DNA from: Pantoea sp. 18069
GTDB lineage: Bacteria; Pseudomonadota; Gammaproteobacteria; Burkholderiales; Burkholderiaceae_C
NCBI RefSeq assembly: GCF_902706035.1
Contig: NZ_CACSJA010000034.1
Coordinates: forward strand, 1 to 56,350
Direction: 5' to 3'
DNA length: 56,350 nt
In this document: positions 52,573 through 56,350 of the stretch, piece by piece
How the letters are laid out: every line of letters starts with the position of its first letter
Position numbering within the stretch: the first letter of the stretch is position 1
The notes under the pieces: generated by a model
What the model saw: only the letters and a program-made list of their open reading frames with translations
The model's database searches: none
What the model was told of the DNA's origin: nothing
Made by a program: the position numbers and the translations under genes

Positions 52573-53184
52573 ATGAACCACCGCCCCCTGATTTCCGCCC
52601 ACACCGCAGCGCTTTGCACGCTGGCGCTGTTTCTCGGCGGCTGCGCCGCAAGCCGCGACCACGGCTTGCACGGGTCTTCGTCCCACTCCGCGCCTGCGGC
52701 GCGGGTGGCCCTCGTCACGGCCAGCGGTGCGCCCGCGGGCCAGGCCACGCTGCGCGAGCTGCCCGGCGGCGCAGGGGTGGAAATCGCGATTCAAGTCCAG
52801 GACATGGCCCCGGGCCCGCATGGCTTTCATATCCACGCCGAAGGTGTCTGTGCGCCCGGCCCCGACGCGGCCACCGGGCAGACCGTGGCGTTTGGCGCGG
52901 CCGGCGGGCACTTCGATCCGTTCATGACGCGCAAGCATGGCCGCCCTGGTCAATCGGCGCACGAAGCCCATGCGGGCGAGGCGCCCAACATCCTGGTGGG
53001 CGCGGACCGTCAGGGCAGCCTGCGCTTCACCAACCCCAACGTGACGCTGCAGCCTGGCCAGACCTCCGTGATGGGCCGCACGCTGGTCGTGCATGAACGC
53101 GAAGACGATTACGCGACCAACCCCGCGGGCAACTCCGGGGGCCGCATCGCCTGCGGCGTGATCACGCCCGCGCCGCGTTCTTGA
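52573..53184 (+). CDS. sodC: Cu/Zn superoxide dismutase, lipoprotein form
   Basis: 203 residues. Lipobox LFLGGC at 21-26 suggests a periplasmic lipoprotein. Metal ligands are visible in PHGFHIHAEGVC (copper/zinc histidines), the loop AAGGHFDPF with KHGRPG, and LVVHEREDDY; the conserved cysteine pair is C in EGVC and GRIACGV. It removes superoxide in the periplasm. The ATG at 52573 is the only start before the lipobox. Upstream (52380-52420) is AT-rich. Confidence 0.95.
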   Translation: MNHRPLISAHTAALCTLALFLGGCAASRDHGLHGSSSHSAPAARVALVTASGAPAGQATLRELPGGAGVEIAIQVQDMAPGPHGFHIHAEGVCAPGPDAATGQTVAFGAAGGHFDPFMTRKHGRPGQSAHEAHAGEAPNILVGADRQGSLRFTNPNVTLQPGQTSVMGRTLVVHEREDDYATNPAGNSGGRIACGVITPAPRS

Positions 53185-53317
53185 ATTCTGGCGCGACCTG
53201 GATTTCGACTGACTGGACAAGCACCGCCACTGGCGCGCGCCATCGCCGACCTGGGGTTGACCCGCGCCTGACTCGACGGCGAAAGCGCGGCCACGCCCAG
53301 GACCACGCAGCAGACCA

Positions 53318-54679
53318 TCACCCCGGGCCTCGAGATGCTGCGACAAGGCGCGCGTGAATGGTTTCGGCGGCCTGCAGGCCTGTGAGGTAGGCCCCGCCGC
53401 AGGTCTGTGCCAGCTCGGTGGCACAGGCTTCGCCCGCGAAGTGCACGCATTCCGTGCCCGCGCGCGCCAGCACCTTGCGCGCATCGCCGCCGCGCGTGCG
53501 CAGATAGGCATAGCTGCCCTGGAACAGCGCATTGCGCGACCAATCGGTCGCGGCCCCGGTTCCGAGCCGGCGCCCTGCCAGCCCCCCGACGCATGCGCGC
53601 AGCCGCGACAGCACGTCCTGGACCGCGTCGCGCGCGGGGGCGCACGACAGCGCGCGGCCATAGGCGCCACCCGCGAGCGCAACGACCAGGGAAGAACCAA
53701 AAGGGTTGACCAGAAAAGCCAGGGCCTTGGCCGGCTGGAACGAATGGCCTTCGCTGAGCCAGTCGCCGGGCGCAAAGCCCGCCAGCGGGCCGTCGAGTTC
53801 CAGGATCACCTTGTTGAAGTGGCCCATGGGCAGGGCGTCGAGCGCCGCGAGCGCCGCAGGCGAAAGCCCCGGCGTGAAGCGTATGGTTTCGCTGCGCAGC
53901 ACGCCCGTGGACACCGTGACCAGGCAGTGCGCGGCCGTGACATCGCCCGTGGTGGTCGCGACCTTGACGCTGCGCGCGCCCTGCACGATGGCCGTCACGC
54001 GCTGGCCCAGGGCGATCTTCAGGCCCCGGCCCAGCGATTCGACGATGCGCCCCATGCCCTGCTGGACCAGCCAGTTGGGCGCGCTGCTGCCTTGCGCGCG
54101 CAGGCCCAGCACCGAAGTGTCCTCGGCATCGCCCCCCGCATCGAGTTCGGCCATGCTGCGCACCGCGCGTTGCATGGCCGCGTCGCAGGGTCCGGCAATC
54201 AGGGACGCAAGCGCACCGTCGGCCGGCCCCACCCGGCCCATGGCCTGCGCCAGGCGTTCCTCGGCCGCGAAGATCGCCGCGCGCTGGTCAGCGCCCAGAG
54301 GAATGCCGGCATCGAGAAAATGCCGGGCCGCGCCGTCATGCGCGAGCAGCGTGAAATCGAGCGCCCGCGCGATGGGCGTGAGCGGATTGCGCACCGCCTG
54401 GTGCAGCCAGCCGCAGCCCAGGTCGATGGGCACGGCAAAAGAACGCGCATCGGTCCAGGCGCGCCCGCCTATGCGCTGCGCGGCTTCGAGCACCAGCACG
54501 CTGCGCCCGCGCGCCTGCAGCCGCCGCGCCGCGGCGAGTCCTGCCACGCCCGCGCCGACGATCACCACATCGACCTGCGTCACAGCCGGCCAGGCCGTTG
54601 CATGCCAGGGCAGGCCGGCAGCGCCCAGTGCCAGAAAGCGGCGCCGTGACAGGGAATGCAGGACGGAATATGCGGCCAT
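53318..54679 (-). CDS. Tat-exported flavin amine oxidase
   Basis: 453 residues from the ATG at 54679. Twin-arginine signal SLSRRRFLALGAAG; FAD-binding VDVVIVGAGVAGLAAARRLQ; ESxG-like LVLEAAQRIGGRAWTD; then amine-oxidase core with LVTVSTGVLRSETIRFTPGL and C-terminal flavin contact VHFAGEACATELAQTCGGAYLTG. It probably oxidises a primary amine or polyamine in the periplasm, giving an aldehyde, ammonia and peroxide. An upstream in-frame ATG at 54739 would bury the signal and is rejected. It follows the glycosylase gene by 77 bases. Confidence 0.92.
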   Translation of the reverse strand: MAAYSVLHSLSRRRFLALGAAGLPWHATAWPAVTQVDVVIVGAGVAGLAAARRLQARGRSVLVLEAAQRIGGRAWTDARSFAVPIDLGCGWLHQAVRNPLTPIARALDFTLLAHDGAARHFLDAGIPLGADQRAAIFAAEERLAQAMGRVGPADGALASLIAGPCDAAMQRAVRSMAELDAGGDAEDTSVLGLRAQGSSAPNWLVQQGMGRIVESLGRGLKIALGQRVTAIVQGARSVKVATTTGDVTAAHCLVTVSTGVLRSETIRFTPGLSPAALAALDALPMGHFNKVILELDGPLAGFAPGDWLSEGHSFQPAKALAFLVNPFGSSLVVALAGGAYGRALSCAPARDAVQDVLSRLRACVGGLAGRRLGTGAATDWSRNALFQGSYAYLRTRGGDARKVLARAGTECVHFAGEACATELAQTCGGAYLTGLQAAETIHARLVAASRGPG

Positions 54680-54756
54680 GCCGACAACTGTCGTACGCTT
54701 GTCCGCAGGCGTGTTCCTCCAAAACCCGGCAGCGGTCAAGGCGCCACAGCCCTGCG

Positions 54757-55332
54757 CTAGCTGCGCGGCGCCGCGGCAAAGGCGCGGCTCAGATAGCGCG
54801 AGCCCTTGAGCCCGAAACGCCAGGGAACATCCATTGCCTTGGAAATGCCGATGCGCGGCCCAAGCACGATCTCGACGCCCGCCGCCGCATCCGGCGCCAG
54901 CAATTCAAACGGCGGCAAGGCCAATGGCTGCGCATTGAGCCGCGCATCGATGCCCAGCGCCTGGGCCAGGCGCCCCGGGCCGGCACACAGCAGGCGCAGC
55001 TCCTGCAGGCCGCGGCGCGCGCGCATGGTGGCAATGCCATGCGTGGGCTCGAGCGCGCGCAGCAGCACGCCGGCGCCATGGCCGGCTTCGCGGCATACCG
55101 TGTTGAAGCACCAGTGCAGGCCATAGGAGCGATAGACATAGGCATGGCCCGGCGGCCCGAACATCGCGCCATTGCGCGGCGTCTGCCCGCCAAAGGTATG
55201 CGAGGCCGGGTCGGACTGGTCATAGGCCTCGGTCTCGACAATGCGCCCGCCCACGCCATCGACCAGCAGCGTGGCACCTATCAACTGGCGGGCCACTTCA
55301 TGGGCGGGCGCGGAAAAATCTATCAAAGTCAT
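54757..55332 (-). CDS. DNA-3-methyladenine glycosylase (AAG/Mpg family)
   Basis: 191 residues. AAG-fold motifs: LIGATLLVDGVGGRIVETEA, YDQSDPASHTFGGQTPRNGA, MFGPPGHAYVYRSYGLHWCF and CAGPGRLAQALGI. It excises alkylated purines such as 3-methyladenine and hypoxanthine in base-excision repair. The start overlaps the stop of the Fic gene (ATGA), so the pair is co-translated. Confidence 0.95.
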   Translation of the reverse strand: MTLIDFSAPAHEVARQLIGATLLVDGVGGRIVETEAYDQSDPASHTFGGQTPRNGAMFGPPGHAYVYRSYGLHWCFNTVCREAGHGAGVLLRALEPTHGIATMRARRGLQELRLLCAGPGRLAQALGIDARLNAQPLALPPFELLAPDAAAGVEIVLGPRIGISKAMDVPWRFGLKGSRYLSRAFAAAPRS

Positions 55333-56132
55333 TGACCAGCACCTTCATCGCCGTCTGCCCCGTTCAATGCTTCTTGGGCAATGCGCTGGGCTTCATCGAG
55401 CACTTGCGGCAAGCAGCCCTTGCCCACGAACATCTTGCGTTTGCTGGCAGAAAGCACGCCCTGGTTTTGCACCAGCAGCCGTGACAGCAGGTTCATGAGA
55501 TTGTTGTTCATATCAATCTCCCGGTTGAGGCGCGCATAGACACGGTCGAAACGGTGCAGGAACTGGACTTCCTCGTGCAAGTCATGCTGCAGAGCTTCCT
55601 GGGCCATTTCCAGCCCGAACTGTACGCAGGAGCTTGCATCCCAGTAGTGATAGATCTCCGGTGCCCCTTCGAAGCTGCAGTCGAATTCCATGTCCGAGAC
55701 CTTGGCTACGGTCCATGCCTCTCGCGCCAAGGCCGAAAAAGAGCACAGTGCCTGGAGATAACGGTCTTCATGGCGCGCCATGGCCATGGAAATGGGCAGC
55801 ACGAGGCCGTTGGGCAACAGGGCATCGCGGCAAGCAATCTTGTGGAACAGAAAGCGCGACAAACGACCATTGCCGTCCATGAAGGGGTGGGCAAAGACAA
55901 AGCCGAAGCTCACCAGCGATCCCAGCACCAGGGGGGGAATACCGGTGTCTCTTTGATTGGCAAGATCCAGCAATCCGTCCATGACAGGCAACAGATGCTC
56001 GGGCGTCGGCGGAAGCATGCTCGGGCACTTGAAGGCAGTCTGCCAGGCGTACAAACTTTTGCACCGGGTAGACCCGGGCCGGGCACGCGGGTTCAAAGGC
56101 TGCAGTCCGCAGGGCCTGGCGCAGATGGGCAT
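55329..56132 (-). CDS. Fic-domain protein, probably with a damaged or shortened N-terminus
   Basis: 267 residues. The Fic active site is intact: HPFMDGNGRLSRFLFH (~87-102), preceded by GIPPLVLGSLVSFGFVFA and followed by ALLPNGLVLPISMAMARHED. Fic enzymes transfer AMP or related groups to Ser/Thr/Tyr. Relatives of this subfamily (HPFxDGNGR with a long C-terminal helical and wHTH-like part) are longer by 100 or more residues at the N-terminus. Here the first ~40 residues are atypical, while a different frame (starting at 56214, MKLRKSNRTVQKSKFSEDEM) runs into it. A frameshift near 56050-56130 is therefore likely. No inhibitory (S/T)xxxE(G/N) helix was recognised. Confidence 0.72.
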   Translation of the reverse strand: MPICARPCGLQPLNPRARPGSTRCKSLYAWQTAFKCPSMLPPTPEHLLPVMDGLLDLANQRDTGIPPLVLGSLVSFGFVFAHPFMDGNGRLSRFLFHKIACRDALLPNGLVLPISMAMARHEDRYLQALCSFSALAREAWTVAKVSDMEFDCSFEGAPEIYHYWDASSCVQFGLEMAQEALQHDLHEEVQFLHRFDRVYARLNREIDMNNNLMNLLSRLLVQNQGVLSASKRKMFVGKGCLPQVLDEAQRIAQEALNGADGDEGAGQ

Positions 56133-56322
56133 AGCCCACTTTTCGATGATGTGCCATCTCGTCCTCGGAAAACTTTGATTTTTGAACCGTGCGATTCGAT
56201 TTTCGCAACTTCAATCAAGAAAAAACAACTTTTCCCGATTTTTTCAGGATTTTTTTACTTTTCCTTCTTGCAGGATATGTTCCGTGCACCAACGAGTGCG
56301 CAAAACACGGCGATGGCAGATA

Positions 56323-56342
56323 TACTGTAATTAAATACAGTA
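56323..56342. promoter_or_regulatory. LexA-type SOS box
   Basis: TACTGTAATTAAATACAGTA matches the TACTG-(TA)5-CAGTA LexA consensus at both full half-sites. It is palindromic, about 190 bases upstream of the Fic start and at the window edge, so its main target is likely the unseen gene to the right; control of the Fic-glycosylase pair is possible. Confidence 0.85.
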
Positions 56343-56350
56343 TACCGCCA

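Noticed and set aside
53185..53317. Possible small-gene remnant after sodC
   Set aside because: Translation gives broken phrases with stops in each frame; not enough to name a gene.

Overview
The window reads as a chromosomal segment of a high-GC betaproteobacterium, most likely Burkholderiales and probably Comamonadaceae. This is inferred from three intact Bug/TctC-type solute-binding proteins (plus one wreck) without membrane partners, many overlapping-stop/start catabolic operons, MmgE/PrpD and acyl-CoA dehydrogenase genes, and IclR/LysR regulation. I see no rRNA, tRNA, CRISPR array or prophage.

Layout. (1) 25-5291: an ECF sigma factor fused in one chain to its FecR-type anti-sigma/signalling domain, followed by its TonB-dependent siderophore receptor and a SphA-like outer-membrane protein. 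(2) 5398-12558: a divergent IclR regulator and a five-gene CoA-thioester operon (crotonase, NDP-forming acyl-CoA synthetase, Bug binding protein, two overlapping acyl-CoA dehydrogenases). (3) 12575-18600: a gene graveyard holding a truncated matB, an IS200/IS605-type element with intact TnpB and ruined TnpA, a 267-bp highly structured inverted-repeat element lodged near the start of tnpA, remnants of Bug, LysR and acyl-CoA dehydrogenase genes, and a low-GC island with a secreted permuted NlpC/P60-like protein plus an overlapping membrane-anchored partner. A 49-bp piece of the acyl-CoA dehydrogenase gene lies on both sides of the matB-IS-Bug-LysR block. (4) 18716-22922: a second CoA operon (acyl-CoA dehydrogenase, NDP-forming synthetase, alpha/beta hydrolase), plausibly once continuous with (2).

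(5) 22880-27963: two membrane cyclic-di-GMP enzymes (CHASE-PAS-GGDEF-EAL and CACHE-type-GGDEF) and an LprI-like small protein, all on the minus strand. (6) 28369-35821: an eight-gene catabolic operon with many 4-bp overlaps: YihU-like beta-hydroxyacid dehydrogenase, Bug protein, aldehyde dehydrogenase, second beta-hydroxyacid dehydrogenase, small SCP2-like protein, alpha/beta hydrolase, branched-chain-amino-acid-type binding protein and metallo-beta-lactamase-fold hydrolase. (7) 35806-38490: an N-terminally truncated MFS gene and a three-gene ArsR/oxidoreductase/SnoaL cassette bounded by two direct copies of a ~100-bp terminator-like repeat. The cassette carries two copies of an ATATCG-N8-CGATAT operator. 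(8) 38413-40971: divergent MmgE/PrpD and Bug genes around a perfect 22-bp-arm hairpin.

(9) 41066-56350: housekeeping and accessory genes: sbcC-sbcD, YdcF-like, mdtJ-mdtI with a divergent LysR gene, fsr-like MFS with a divergent AraC gene, two unknown small genes, an RTX-motif small protein, lipoprotein sodC, Tat-exported amine oxidase, 3-methyladenine glycosylase and a Fic protein. The window ends on a textbook LexA/SOS box whose target gene lies outside. All calls come from reading the sequence; no database search was run.
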